Shown piece after piece: positions 1 to 7,755 of a stretch of DNA of 64,000 bases. Both the position numbers and the translations under genes were made by a program. Origin of the DNA: Microbacterium sp. STN6. GTDB taxonomy: Bacteria; Actinomycetota; Actinomycetes; Actinomycetales; Microbacteriaceae. The stretch spans positions 372,001 to 436,000 of the forward strand of contig NZ_JAPMIT010000001.1 in the NCBI RefSeq assembly GCF_026410545.1, written 5' to 3'. Below the pieces are notes generated by a model. It saw nothing but the letters and a program-made list of their open reading frames with translations. It searched no databases and was not told where the DNA came from. Position 1 is the stretch's first letter. Every line of letters starts with the position of its first letter.

Positions 1-10
1 ACGATATCAA

Positions 11-34
11 TTTACAGGAGTATTGTCCTGTAAA
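11..34 (+). promoter_or_regulatory. Perfect inverted repeat just upstream of ferredoxin SD
   Basis: TTTACAGGA and TCCTGTAAA form a perfect 9-bp inverted repeat around a 6-nt loop. The right arm ends at 34, the Shine-Dalgarno AAGGAG occupies 35-40 and the ATG is at 46. The TCCT of the right arm could pair with AGGA of either the left arm or the SD. It could be an RNA switch or simply a DNA operator; the sequence does not decide between them. Confidence 0.5.
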
Positions 35-45
35 AAGGAGAAGCG

Positions 46-438
46 ATGGCCTACGTGATCGGCGCCGCCTGTATCGACGTCATGGACCGCGCCTGCGTCG
101 ACGAATGCCCCGTCGACTGCATCTATGAGGGCGAGCGGTCGCTGTACATTCACCCGGACGAGTGCATCGACTGCGGTGCCTGCGAGCCGGTCTGCCCCGT
201 CGAGGCGATCTCGTACGAAGATGACGTACCCGAGCGCTGGGTCGATTTCATCGACGACAACGAGAGATTCTTCGCGCAGCCGCTGCCGGGCATCGTGAGC
301 GCTCTCGGCTCGCCGGGTGGGGCGGCGAAAGTGGGCCCCGTCGGGGTCGACACCGAGCTGGTGGCGGGCTATCCGCCCCTCGCCGAGCGCGACGACACTC
401 TCGACAACCGCTGCGGCTTCTCAGTCGGCGAACAGTGA
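46..438 (+). CDS. fdxA: 7Fe ferredoxin (FdxA type) with C-terminal extension
   Basis: This is a small cytoplasmic electron carrier of 130 residues. Cysteines 9, 17, 21 and 25, followed by the C-x2-C-x2-C-x3-CP cluster at 40-50, match the seven-iron ferredoxins that carry one 3Fe-4S and one 4Fe-4S centre. The iron-sulfur core ends near residue 70 and is followed by a conserved-looking PERW/FFAQPLPG stretch. The total is somewhat longer than the roughly 105-115 residues usual for actinobacterial FdxA because of a variable tail. The start is supported by AAGGAG six bases before the ATG, and a perfect hairpin precedes that SD. The redox partner cannot be inferred from the neighbours, because the next gene is adenosine deaminase with its own promoter. 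Confidence 0.93.
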   Translation: MAYVIGAACIDVMDRACVDECPVDCIYEGERSLYIHPDECIDCGACEPVCPVEAISYEDDVPERWVDFIDDNERFFAQPLPGIVSALGSPGGAAKVGPVGVDTELVAGYPPLAERDDTLDNRCGFSVGEQ

Positions 439-470
439 ACCGATCATACTCGCCGCCGTGCCCGCCCCGG

Positions 471-476
471 TAGATT
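471..476 (+). promoter_or_regulatory. -10 element TAGATT for leaderless add
   Basis: TAGATT is followed by exactly six bases and then the ATG of the adenosine deaminase gene, so the predicted transcription start coincides with the start codon. There is no good Shine-Dalgarno. The same TANNNT-N6/7-start spacing recurs at many genes in this window. Confidence 0.5.
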
Positions 477-482
477 GAGGGG

Positions 483-1631
483 ATGGACGCACCAGCACCC
501 CGCGAGGGCACATCGACCACGAATGAGGCGGCAGGAGCGGAGGGCCGCGGCGCCGACATCCGCTCGCTGCCCAAGGTTTCGCTGCACGATCACCTCGACG
601 GCGGGCTGCGACCGCAGACGATCATCGAGCTCGCCGACGCGATCGAGCTCGAGCTGCCGCGCACCGAAGCCAGCGCGCTCGGGGAGTGGTTCGCCGACCA
701 GTCCGACTCGGGCGACCTCGTCGAGTACCTGAAGACGTTCGACGTGACGACCGCGGTCATGCAGACGCGGGAGGGGCTCGGCCGGGTCGCGCGCGAGTTC
801 GTGCAGAACCTCGGCGACGATGGCGTCATCTACGGCGAAGTGCGCTGGGCGCCCGAGCAGCACCTCGCGCGCGGCCTCTCGCTCGACGAGACCGTCGAGG
901 CAGTGCAGGAGGGCATCGAGGAGGGCATCGAGGATGTGCGCCGCACCGGCCGCGATATTCGCGTAGGGCAGCTCGTGACCGCGATGCGCCACGCCGACCG
1001 CGGGCTCGAGATCGCCCAGCTGGCGGTGCGGCACCGCGACCGCGGCGTCGTCGGCTTCGACATCGCCGGTGCCGAGGCCGGGTTCCCGGCCTCCCGGCAC
1101 CGCGACGCGTTCGACTATCTGGCTTCCCAGTTCATGCCCGTCACGGTTCATGCCGGCGAAGCGGATGGGCTCGACAGCATCCGCAGCGCGCTATTCGACG
1201 GCCGGGCACTGCGCCTCGGTCACGGCGTGCGGCTGGCCGAGGACATCGTGATCGAGCGGGAGGACGCGGACAACACGTATGTCTCGCTCGGGCTCCTGGC
1301 GCAATGGGTGAAGGATCGCGAGATCGCGCTGGAGACGAGCCCGTCGTCGAACCTGCAGACCGGCGCGATCGCCGCCTGGGGAACCGAGCTCGTCGACCAC
1401 CCGTTCGACCTGCTGTACCAGCTGGGGTTCCGCGTGACTGTGAACACCGACAACCGGCTCATGAGCAACACGACGCTCACGAACGAGCTGTCGCTGCTCA
1501 TCGACGCGTTCGGGTACGACCTGAGCGACCTCGAGACGTTCCAGCTGAACGCAGCGGCCGCGGCGTTCCTGCCGTTGGAAGAGCGCGACGAGCTCGCCGA
1601 GGACATCACGGCGGGCTTCGCCGCCGCCTGA
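483..1631 (+). CDS. add: Adenosine deaminase
   Basis: It hydrolyses adenosine or deoxyadenosine to inosine or deoxyinosine and ammonia in purine salvage. The metal-binding H-x-H is present in LHDHLDGG (His35, His37). The catalytic HAGE motif lies near residue 223, RLGHG follows it, and the C-terminal NTDNR motif carries the metal Asp. The length of 382 residues is normal for the amidohydrolase-fold Add family in actinobacteria. About 25 N-terminal residues before the conserved SLPKVSLHDH stretch look disordered. The -10 hexamer six bases upstream supports a leaderless start at this ATG. A phosphomutase and purine nucleoside phosphorylase nearby complete a nucleoside degradation route. Confidence 0.95.
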   Translation: MDAPAPREGTSTTNEAAGAEGRGADIRSLPKVSLHDHLDGGLRPQTIIELADAIELELPRTEASALGEWFADQSDSGDLVEYLKTFDVTTAVMQTREGLGRVAREFVQNLGDDGVIYGEVRWAPEQHLARGLSLDETVEAVQEGIEEGIEDVRRTGRDIRVGQLVTAMRHADRGLEIAQLAVRHRDRGVVGFDIAGAEAGFPASRHRDAFDYLASQFMPVTVHAGEADGLDSIRSALFDGRALRLGHGVRLAEDIVIEREDADNTYVSLGLLAQWVKDREIALETSPSSNLQTGAIAAWGTELVDHPFDLLYQLGFRVTVNTDNRLMSNTTLTNELSLLIDAFGYDLSDLETFQLNAAAAAFLPLEERDELAEDITAGFAAA

Positions 1632-1672
1632 GCCAGCGGCGAAATCCCAGCCAATCCCGATACGCTTGTCGC

Positions 1673-2128
1673 ATGCAACTCCCGCCCCTGCCAGCGAAGG
1701 CCGTGACGATAGGGGCACGCGCCGACGACTGGCGCGAGGCCGTTGAGCGGGCGGGGGAGGCGCTCGAACGCTCCGGCGCGACCTTCCCCGAGTACACGAA
1801 GCGCATGGCCGACGTGATCGACGAGTTTGGCGCCTATGTCGTCATCGCGCCGGGGCTCGCCCTGGTGCACGCCCGCCCCGGGCCCGACGTGATCACCGAC
1901 GGGCTCGCCGTCGTCACGCTTGCCGAGCCGGTGCACTTCGGGCACCCGCACAACGACCCGGTGAGCGTGGTGGTGGGTCTCGCGGTGGCGCACCCCGACG
2001 CGCATGTCACGAGCGTCGCCGAGCTCGCCAACATCTTCAACGATGAGGCGGCGATTCCGGCGCTCGCCGCGGCCGAGAGCGTCGAGGCGGTGCAGCGCAT
2101 CATGGGCGCCGAGGCGGTGCAGCGATGA
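1673..2128 (+). CDS. PTS EIIA component (fructose/mannitol-ascorbate type)
   Basis: This 151-residue protein is a cytoplasmic phosphotransfer domain of the EIIA fructose/mannitol superfamily, to which the ascorbate component UlaC belongs. The phospho-accepting histidine is probably the one in the LALVHARPGP motif, and HPHNDPV follows downstream. Expected role: accept phosphate from HPr and pass it to the EIIB encoded by the overlapping next gene. TACGCT lies exactly six bases before the ATG, so the transcript is probably leaderless. The stop overlaps the EIIB start (ATGA). No membrane EIIC gene is visible nearby, so the substrate is unknown. Confidence 0.88.
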   Translation: MQLPPLPAKAVTIGARADDWREAVERAGEALERSGATFPEYTKRMADVIDEFGAYVVIAPGLALVHARPGPDVITDGLAVVTLAEPVHFGHPHNDPVSVVVGLAVAHPDAHVTSVAELANIFNDEAAIPALAAAESVEAVQRIMGAEAVQR

Positions 2129-2397
2129 AGATCGTCGCCATCTGCGGCGCGGGCGTCGGCACCTCGGCGATCCTCAAGCTCAACGCCGAGCGCGCGCTCG
2201 AGCGTCTCGATATCGAAGCGGATGTCGCCGCCTCCGACGTCGCATCCCTCGCCCAGTCGGCGGCCGATGCCCAGGTGATCCTCACCTCGCCCGAGCTCGT
2301 GAAGGCCATCGGCACGACCAACGCCGACGTGGTCGTCATCGACAACTACTTCGATCTCGACGAGATCGCCGCCAAGCTCGAGGTCGCCGTCGGCTGA
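2125..2397 (+). CDS. PTS EIIB component (lactose/ascorbate-like)
   Basis: The 90-residue protein starts MKIVAICGAGVGTS, which contains the cysteine (Cys7) and P-loop-like phosphate-binding turn of EIIB proteins of the lactose/cellobiose and ascorbate (UlaB/SgaB) groups. It would receive phosphate from the EIIA domain encoded immediately upstream and give it to an incoming sugar held by an EIIC permease. Its ATG overlaps the EIIA stop by four bases, indicating translational coupling. The matching EIIC is absent here and must be encoded elsewhere, or the pair has a regulatory function. Confidence 0.88.
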   Translation: MKIVAICGAGVGTSAILKLNAERALERLDIEADVAASDVASLAQSAADAQVILTSPELVKAIGTTNADVVVIDNYFDLDEIAAKLEVAVG

Positions 2398-2404
2398 CCT
2401 CGCT

Positions 2405-3049
2405 CTACTCGACCGGCGGGGCGGCGCGTCGCGCCTGACGCACCCTGAACACCACGAGCACGATGCTCGCGACCAGCGCGATGAGCGGCACCGCGAGCGA
2501 GCCCACGATCGCCATGAGTACGACGAGCGCCGCACCCGCGATTGCGCTCACTACCGTGATCAGCCCAACAATGAACGGCCGCCGTGCGAGACGGCCCTGC
2601 TGCAGTCCCGTCCACACGACGCGGCCGACGGCGAACGCCATAGCGGCAAGCGCCAGGGTGGCGAGGGGGACGACGAGGGATGCCAGGCCGCCGGACGCGC
2701 CCACGGCATCCGCTGTGCCACTCGAGCCAGAACCCGAGCCAGAACCCGGGCCCGCCCCGGTGCCCGACCCCGCCCGCGATGCCGCAGCCTGCGACACCCC
2801 GATCACGCCAAGCGCGACGGCGGCGAACCCGACCGTCGCGAACGTCGCGACCATGGGCAGTGCCGGCCGCGGCAGCAGCAGCACGAGCAGACCGAGCGCG
2901 AGCGCCCAGGGTGCCACCCCCATCGAGAGCGCGGTGGACAGCGCGGCGAGTCCGCGCGCATCCGCCCCCGCACTGCCCGCGAGCAGTGCGACGACGCCCG
3001 CCAGCACCGAGAGCAGGGTGAAGCCGAGGACGACGTCGATGCGTTTCAT
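2405..3049 (-). CDS. Hypothetical four-to-six-segment membrane protein
   Basis: The 214-residue product is largely hydrophobic. Segments lie near residues 6-26, 45-60 and 66-85, and three more lie in the C-terminal half. A Gly/Ser/Thr/Pro linker at about 92-112 separates the two halves and is encoded by imperfect 12-bp repeats (AGCCAGAACCCG, written on the plus strand). The C-terminus is a short Arg-rich cytoplasmic tail. I do not recognise a family. TAACCT on the minus strand six bases before the ATG suggests a leaderless promoter embedded at the 3' end of the upstream phosphomutase gene. Confidence 0.7.
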   Translation of the reverse strand: MKRIDVVLGFTLLSVLAGVVALLAGSAGADARGLAALSTALSMGVAPWALALGLLVLLLPRPALPMVATFATVGFAAVALGVIGVSQAAASRAGSGTGAGPGSGSGSGSSGTADAVGASGGLASLVVPLATLALAAMAFAVGRVVWTGLQQGRLARRPFIVGLITVVSAIAGAALVVLMAIVGSLAVPLIALVASIVLVVFRVRQARRAAPPVE

Positions 3050-3058
3050 ACGTGAAGG

Positions 3059-4873
3059 TTACGAGACGAGCGCACGAATTCCCTCGGCCAGCTCGCGCAC
3101 GCGGCTCTCCGCGGCGGCTCGGCGGTCGTCGGCGTTGCCGTCGGTGCTCGACGCGTCGATGTAGATCTTGAGCTTCGGCTCGGTGCCGCTGGGGCGCACG
3201 ACGACGCGCGAGCCATCCTGCAGCCATACGCGCAGCACGTCGCTCGGCGGCAGCGACTCGAAGCCGTCGATGAGGTCGTCGATGTGGCGAATGCCGATGT
3301 CGCCGATGGCGGTCGGCGGCGCCTGCCGCAGCTGCGCCATGATGCCGGTGATGCGGTCGATGTCGGTCACCCGAATGGAGATCTGGTCTGACGCGTAGTA
3401 CCCGAACTGCTCGCCGAACTGCGCCAGCCGCTGCTCGATGCTCACGCCCCGCCGCCGCAGCCGGCGCGCCATCGCGAGGAACAGCGCGGCCGCCGAGATG
3501 CCGTCCTTGTCGCGCACCGTGTCGGGGTTCACGAGGTAGCCGAGCGCCTCTTCGTAGCCGAAGATGAGGTGCGGCGCGCGCGAGACCCACTTGAACCCCG
3601 TGAGCGTCTCGACGAAGTCATGACCATACGCGGATGCAGCCTGGCGCAACGCCGGCGACGAGACGATCGAGACGGCCAGCGTGCCGTGCTCGCCGCGGTC
3701 GAACGCCTCCTCGGCGACCATCCAGCCGAGCAGGGTGCCCACCTCGTTGCCGGACAGCCGCCGGTAGCCGGCCTCGGCTCCCGCGTCGGGGATTGCCACG
3801 GCGAGGCGGTCGGCATCCGGATCGTTGGCAATGATGAGGTCGGCGCCGACGTCGCGTGCGGCGGCGAAGGCGAGGTCCATGGCGCCCGGCTCCTCCGGGT
3901 TGGGGAAGGTCACGGTGTGGAACGTGGGGTCGGGGTCGATCTGTTCGGCTACGACGTGCGGGCGCGGAAGGCCCGCGGCCTCGAAGACGCGCGCGGCGGT
4001 CTCCCAGCCCACGCCGTGCATGGCCGTGTAGACGACGACGGGGTCGGAGGAGTCGGGGGCATCCGAGCGGGGCGCGCCAGCACCGGCGTCGGTCGCGACC
4101 GCGGCCGTCTGAGCAACGTAGGCTTCGACGAGCTCCTCGCCGGCCACCGCGTACACGTTCGAGCGCGGCAGGTCGGCGACGCTGCCGGCCGCCACCCGCA
4201 GAATGTGCTCCGCGATCTCGCCGTCGGCGGGCGGAACGATCTGCGAACCGTGATCCGCGCCGCCGAGGTACACCTTGTAGCCGTTGTCGTTCGGCGGGTT
4301 GTGGCTGGCCGTCACCATGACGCCCGCGCTCACGTCGAGGTGGCGCACGGCGAACGCGAGCACCGGCGTGGGCAGCATGCGCGGCAGCAGAATGGCGCGA
4401 ACGCCGGCGCCCGCCATGATCTCGGCGGTGTCGCGCGCGAACACGTCGGAGTTCTTGCGCCCGTCATACCCGATGACGACGGATGCCGCCGGCTGCGCCG
4501 CCGGTTGCGCCTCACCGGTCTCGTGCGTGACGAACTCGGCCTGGGCCGCCGCCGTATCCGCGGCCTCCCGCGCCTTCTCGAGAAGGTACGCCGCGAGGCC
4601 CGCCGCCGCCTGCGCCACGAGCACCCGGTTCATGCGGTTGGGGCCGGCCGCGAGCTCGCCGCGCAGGCCCGCGGTGCCGAAGGCGAGCCGCGTGTCGAAA
4701 CGTGAGTGCAGCTCGGTCAGGGCTGCGTCGGCGTCGTCGCCATCCGTGCCCTCTGCCGCCCCGAGCAGCACGCCGAGCTCGGTGCGTGTCTCGTCGTCGG
4801 GGTCCTGTGCGAGCCAGGCGTGCGCCTCGGCGAGCAGGCGTTCGGTGGCGCCGTTCGCGGGTGTTGAACTCAC
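3059..4873 (-). CDS. Phospho-sugar mutase (phosphomannomutase/phosphopentomutase, PGM2-like)
   Basis: This 604-residue alpha-D-phosphohexomutase has the four expected blocks. They are FGTAGLRGE near residue 65, the phosphoserine loop TASHNPP, the metal site NDPDADRLAVA, and the sugar-phosphate-binding RPSGTEPKLKIY near the C-terminus. At about 600 residues it belongs to the long class that includes M. tuberculosis PmmB and eukaryotic PGM2, some members of which act as phosphopentomutases. Its position between adenosine deaminase and purine nucleoside phosphorylase favours conversion of ribose-1-phosphate to ribose-5-phosphate. That assignment is inference, and mannose or glucose phosphates remain possible. 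GTG start with GGAG upstream. Confidence 0.92.
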   Translation of the reverse strand: MSSTPANGATERLLAEAHAWLAQDPDDETRTELGVLLGAAEGTDGDDADAALTELHSRFDTRLAFGTAGLRGELAAGPNRMNRVLVAQAAAGLAAYLLEKAREAADTAAAQAEFVTHETGEAQPAAQPAASVVIGYDGRKNSDVFARDTAEIMAGAGVRAILLPRMLPTPVLAFAVRHLDVSAGVMVTASHNPPNDNGYKVYLGGADHGSQIVPPADGEIAEHILRVAAGSVADLPRSNVYAVAGEELVEAYVAQTAAVATDAGAGAPRSDAPDSSDPVVVYTAMHGVGWETAARVFEAAGLPRPHVVAEQIDPDPTFHTVTFPNPEEPGAMDLAFAAARDVGADLIIANDPDADRLAVAIPDAGAEAGYRRLSGNEVGTLLGWMVAEEAFDRGEHGTLAVSIVSSPALRQAASAYGHDFVETLTGFKWVSRAPHLIFGYEEALGYLVNPDTVRDKDGISAAALFLAMARRLRRRGVSIEQRLAQFGEQFGYYASDQISIRVTDIDRITGIMAQLRQAPPTAIGDIGIRHIDDLIDGFESLPPSDVLRVWLQDGSRVVVRPSGTEPKLKIYIDASSTDGNADDRRAAAESRVRELAEGIRALVS

Positions 4874-4925
4874 GGTTTCTCCATTCAGCGTGTCGCGTTG
4901 TGGTGCGTGTCGCGTTGCCGCATGT

Positions 4926-5759
4926 CTACAGCGCGCCGACGATCTTCGCCAGCAGGGCGCTGATGACGGGCTCGGCGGCGCGGCCGGCCTCGATCACCTC
5001 CTGGTGGCTGAGCGGGGTCTTCTGGATGCCGGCGGCGAGGTTCGTAATGAGGGACATTCCGAGCACCTCCATGCCGGCCTGTCGGGCGGCGATCGCCTCG
5101 AGCGCGGTGGACATGCCCACGATGTGGCCGCCGATCGTCTTCGCCATCTGCACCTCGGCGGGCGTCTCGTAGTGCGGCCCGCGGAACTGGCAGTACACGC
5201 CCTCGTCGAGGCTGCGGTCGATGCTCTTCGCGAGCGCCCGAAGGCGGCTCGAGTACAGGTCGGTGAGGTCGACGAACGTCGCGCCCTCGAGCGGGGAATC
5301 GGCGGTGAGGTTGATGTGGTCGCTGATGAGCACCGGCGTGCCGGGCCGCCAGGTCTCCTTGATGCCTCCCGCGCCGTTGGTGAGCACCATGGTCTTCGCG
5401 CCGGTCGCCGCGGCCGTGCGCACGCTGTGGGCGACGCGGCGCACGCCGTGGCCCTCGTAATAATGCGTGCGGGCGCCGATCACGAGTGCGCGCTTGCCGT
5501 TCGGCAGCAGGATCGAGCGCAAGGTGCCCACGTGGCCGGCGAGCGCGGGCTTGCCGAAGCCCGGCACCTCGGTGGCGTCGATCGTGGCGGTCGTCTCGCC
5601 GATCAGGTCGGCGGCCTTGCCCCAACCGCTGCCGAGGGTGAGGGCGATGTCGTGGTGGTCCACCCCGCTGAGCGCGGCGATGCGCTCTGCGGCCTCTCGG
5701 GCGACCTCGAACGGGTCGGCGGCCGGGTCGTCGAGGGGGTTGGTCGTGTTCTGCGGCAT
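4926..5759 (-). CDS. punA: Purine nucleoside phosphorylase (trimeric, class I)
   Basis: It cleaves inosine or guanosine with phosphate to the free base plus ribose-1-phosphate. The 277-residue length and motifs fit the trimeric PNP/MTAP family: the phosphate loop GSGWG, HYYEGH, TNGAGGI, the DHINLT motif with the purine-site Asn, and MSTALEAIAARQAGMEVLGMS near residue 210. The start is set by a near-consensus TAGAAT six bases upstream on the minus strand (leaderless). The phosphomutase gene lies about 50 bp downstream on the same strand, so the two probably form one salvage operon handling the base and sugar halves of the nucleoside. Confidence 0.95.
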   Translation of the reverse strand: MPQNTTNPLDDPAADPFEVAREAAERIAALSGVDHHDIALTLGSGWGKAADLIGETTATIDATEVPGFGKPALAGHVGTLRSILLPNGKRALVIGARTHYYEGHGVRRVAHSVRTAAATGAKTMVLTNGAGGIKETWRPGTPVLISDHINLTADSPLEGATFVDLTDLYSSRLRALAKSIDRSLDEGVYCQFRGPHYETPAEVQMAKTIGGHIVGMSTALEAIAARQAGMEVLGMSLITNLAAGIQKTPLSHQEVIEAGRAAEPVISALLAKIVGAL

Positions 5760-5940
5760 CCGACAATTCTATGGCGCGTGCCGACATCCACGGCAGAGAG
5801 CGGATGCGCGTGGCCGCTGCACATGCGAGCACCGCCCCTCTCGGGCCCGCCCTCTCCCACTCGCCGCCGCCCCCACGCCGCCCCGCCCAGCACCCCGCCC
5901 CCCATGCCGCCCGCCACGCCGCCCCCATGCCGCCCCGCCC

Positions 5941-6026
5941 GAACGAAAACGACGGACAAATCGACATGATCGGCCGGATCCCGGCCCCCTGAGACACCTT
6001 CTGCCGATTTCACCGTCGTTTTTGTC
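5941..6026 (+). repeat. Intergenic inverted-repeat element, copy 1
   Basis: The left arm GAACGAAAACGACGG and the right arm CACCGTCGTTTTTGTC bracket a GC-rich core containing ATCGGCCGGATCCCGGCC. Total length is 86 bp. It shares arms and length with four other intergenic copies at 6061, 17076, 17214 and 23065. Confidence 0.8.
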
Positions 6027-6060
6027 AGCGCGGCCATTCTGCTTCCCCCTACGCGGCCTC

Positions 6061-6146
6061 GAACGAAAACGACGGTGATACGGATGCGATCGGCCGCATT
6101 CGCGCCCGATCGAGACGATTCGCGCGATTTCACCGTCGTTTTGGTA
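6061..6146 (+). repeat. Intergenic inverted-repeat element, copy 2
   Basis: The left arm GAACGAAAACGACGGTG and the right arm CACCGTCGTTTTGGT span 86 bp, the same as copy 1, which ends 34 bp upstream. The interior shares GATCGGCCG and GATTTCACCGTCG with copy 1 but otherwise differs. Confidence 0.8.
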
Positions 6147-6197
6147 CGAGCCGCGCGGTGGTTTGGCGCGGCTCTGCGCATGGGAAAGAATGGCTGC

Positions 6198-7634
6198 ATG
6201 GCCTTTGAGTTCGAGCGCAAGCAGCGGGTCGCGGTACTCGGCGGAGGCCCCGGTGGCTACGAGGCGGCGATCGCGGCCGCCCAGTTGGGCGCCGACGTCA
6301 CTCTCGTGGAGCGCGTCGGCGTCGGCGGCGCCGCCGTCATCACGGATGTCGTGCCGTCGAAAACGCTCATCGCCACTGCTGAGGCGACCAGCAACATCCG
6401 CGACGCATCCGATCTGGGCGTGCAGTTCTACGTGCGCACCGAGGCGGGCAAGCCCGTGCGGCCCGACGTTGCGGTGAACCTCGCGGCCGTGAATAAGCGG
6501 CTGCTAGGACTTGCACGGCAGCAGTCCGAAGACATGAAGTCCGAGCTGATCCGCGCCGGCGTGCACATCGTCTCGGGCGAGGGGCGGCTCGATGGGCCCG
6601 CGGCCGTCATCGTCTCGACGGGCAAGGGCAAGGGCGGCACCGATTTCGACCGCATCGAGGCCGACACGATCGTGGTGTCCGTGGGCGCGAGCCCACGCAT
6701 CCTCCCCAGTGCCGTGCCGGATGGTGAGCGCATTCTTACCTGGACCCAGCTCTACGACCTCGACAGCGTTCCCGAGCATCTCATCGTCGTGGGCTCTGGC
6801 GTCACCGGTGCCGAGTTCGCGTCGGCGTACACGGCGCTCGGCGCGAAGGTCACGCTCATCTCGAGCCGCGACCGCGTGCTGCCGGGTGAGGACGAAGACG
6901 CGGCGATCGTGATCGAGAACGTGTTCCGCCGCAACGGCATGACGGTGCTCTCGAAGTCACGCGCGCAGTCGGTCGAGCGCACCGAGAACGGCGTGGTCGC
7001 AACGCTGTCGGATGGCCGCACTGTCGAGGGCAGCCACTGCCTGATGGCCGTCGGGTCGATCCCGAACACCGCCGGCATCGGGCTTGAGGAGGCCGGCGTG
7101 CAGCTGACCGAGTCGGGTCACATCCGAGTCAACAGGGTGGCGCGCACGTCGCGACCGAACATCTATGCGGCGGGGGACTGCTCAGACCTGCTGCCGCTCG
7201 CCTCGGTCGCGTCGATGCAGGGTCGCACCGCTATCTTCCACGCGATGGGCGACGCGGTGAACCCCATCGAGCTGCGCAACGTGACGTCGAACATCTTCAC
7301 GAACCCCGAGATCGCGACCGTCGGCTGGAGCCAACGGCAGATCGAGGAGGGCATCGCGCAGGGCGACATCTACAAACTGCCGCTCAAGGTCAACCCGCGC
7401 GCGAAGATGATCGGGCTGCGCGACGGCTTCGTCAAGCTGTTCGCGCGCACCGGAAGCGGCACCGTCATTGGTGGCGTGATCGTTGCGCCGCGGGCGAGCG
7501 AGCTGATCTTCCCGCTGGCGCTCGCCGTGGAGCACCGCCTCACCGTCGACCAGGTCGCGCGCGCCTTCACGGTGTACCCGTCGCTGACCGGCTCCATTTC
7601 GGAGGCCGCCCGCGCGATGCACATCGTGCTCTGA
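6198..7634 (+). CDS. lpdA: NAD(P)H-quinone dehydrogenase, LpdA type
   Basis: This 478-residue flavoprotein has the pyridine-nucleotide disulfide oxidoreductase fold. The N-terminal FAD motif is VAVLGGGPGGYEAA, the NAD site is VVGSGVTGAEFA near residue 200, the second FAD motif is AAGDCSD, and a dimerisation domain follows. The redox-active CxxxxC pair of lipoamide dehydrogenases is missing: the equivalent stretch reads GGAAVITDVVPSK. This is the state of mycobacterial LpdA (Rv3303c), a quinone reductase. Start chosen at MAFEFE, which has GGAAAG nine bases upstream; an in-frame ATG at 6180 is less well placed. Two repeat elements lie between it and the divergent punA. Confidence 0.93.
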   Translation: MAFEFERKQRVAVLGGGPGGYEAAIAAAQLGADVTLVERVGVGGAAVITDVVPSKTLIATAEATSNIRDASDLGVQFYVRTEAGKPVRPDVAVNLAAVNKRLLGLARQQSEDMKSELIRAGVHIVSGEGRLDGPAAVIVSTGKGKGGTDFDRIEADTIVVSVGASPRILPSAVPDGERILTWTQLYDLDSVPEHLIVVGSGVTGAEFASAYTALGAKVTLISSRDRVLPGEDEDAAIVIENVFRRNGMTVLSKSRAQSVERTENGVVATLSDGRTVEGSHCLMAVGSIPNTAGIGLEEAGVQLTESGHIRVNRVARTSRPNIYAAGDCSDLLPLASVASMQGRTAIFHAMGDAVNPIELRNVTSNIFTNPEIATVGWSQRQIEEGIAQGDIYKLPLKVNPRAKMIGLRDGFVKLFARTGSGTVIGGVIVAPRASELIFPLALAVEHRLTVDQVARAFTVYPSLTGSISEAARAMHIVL

Positions 7635-7688
7635 CGCGCTCGCCTCGTCGGCGACTAGCCACAACCCGGTGCCGCGCGCGAGATCAGG

Positions 7689-7708
7689 CGACAGCTCGTG
7701 AGTTGTCG
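7689..7708. terminator. Hairpin between convergent lpdA and accA3
   Basis: CGACAGCT, loop CGTG and AGTTGTCG form an 8-bp stem with one G-U pair in the gap between two converging genes. There is no U-run, so its role as terminator is weakly supported. Confidence 0.35.
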
Positions 7709-7755
7709 AAGAGCGGATGCGCCGGCTGCCGCCCCAAAGAAGGGCGCTTCCGGCC

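Larger units (their letters stand above)
5760..6197. other. Intergenic region between punA and lpdA
   Basis: This 438-bp divergent gap holds the leaderless punA promoter (TAGAAT on the minus strand, 5766-5771), a C-rich tract at about 5830-5940 and two copies of the 86-bp inverted-repeat element. Open frames across it are produced by the repeat sequence and show no family resemblance. Confidence 0.6.

Noticed and set aside
4284-5969. Long open frame on the plus strand opposite the phosphomutase and punA genes
   Set aside because: It is an antisense shadow of two well-conserved genes in high-GC DNA and has no recognisable domain.
5941-6146. CRISPR array
   Set aside because: Repeats are inverted arms of 86-bp units, with only two neighbouring copies per site and no regular direct-repeat/spacer pattern or cas genes.
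5603-6220. Frames in the repeat regions encoding RTKTTV/TVVFV-like peptides (also at 17014-17694 and 22986-23399)
   Set aside because: The recurring peptide is the translation of the inverted-repeat arms, in different frames and on both strands; no protein family is involved.
6198-7634. Dihydrolipoamide dehydrogenase
   Set aside because: The redox-active CxxxxC pair is missing (GGAAVITDVVPSK), so the LpdA quinone reductase assignment is preferred.
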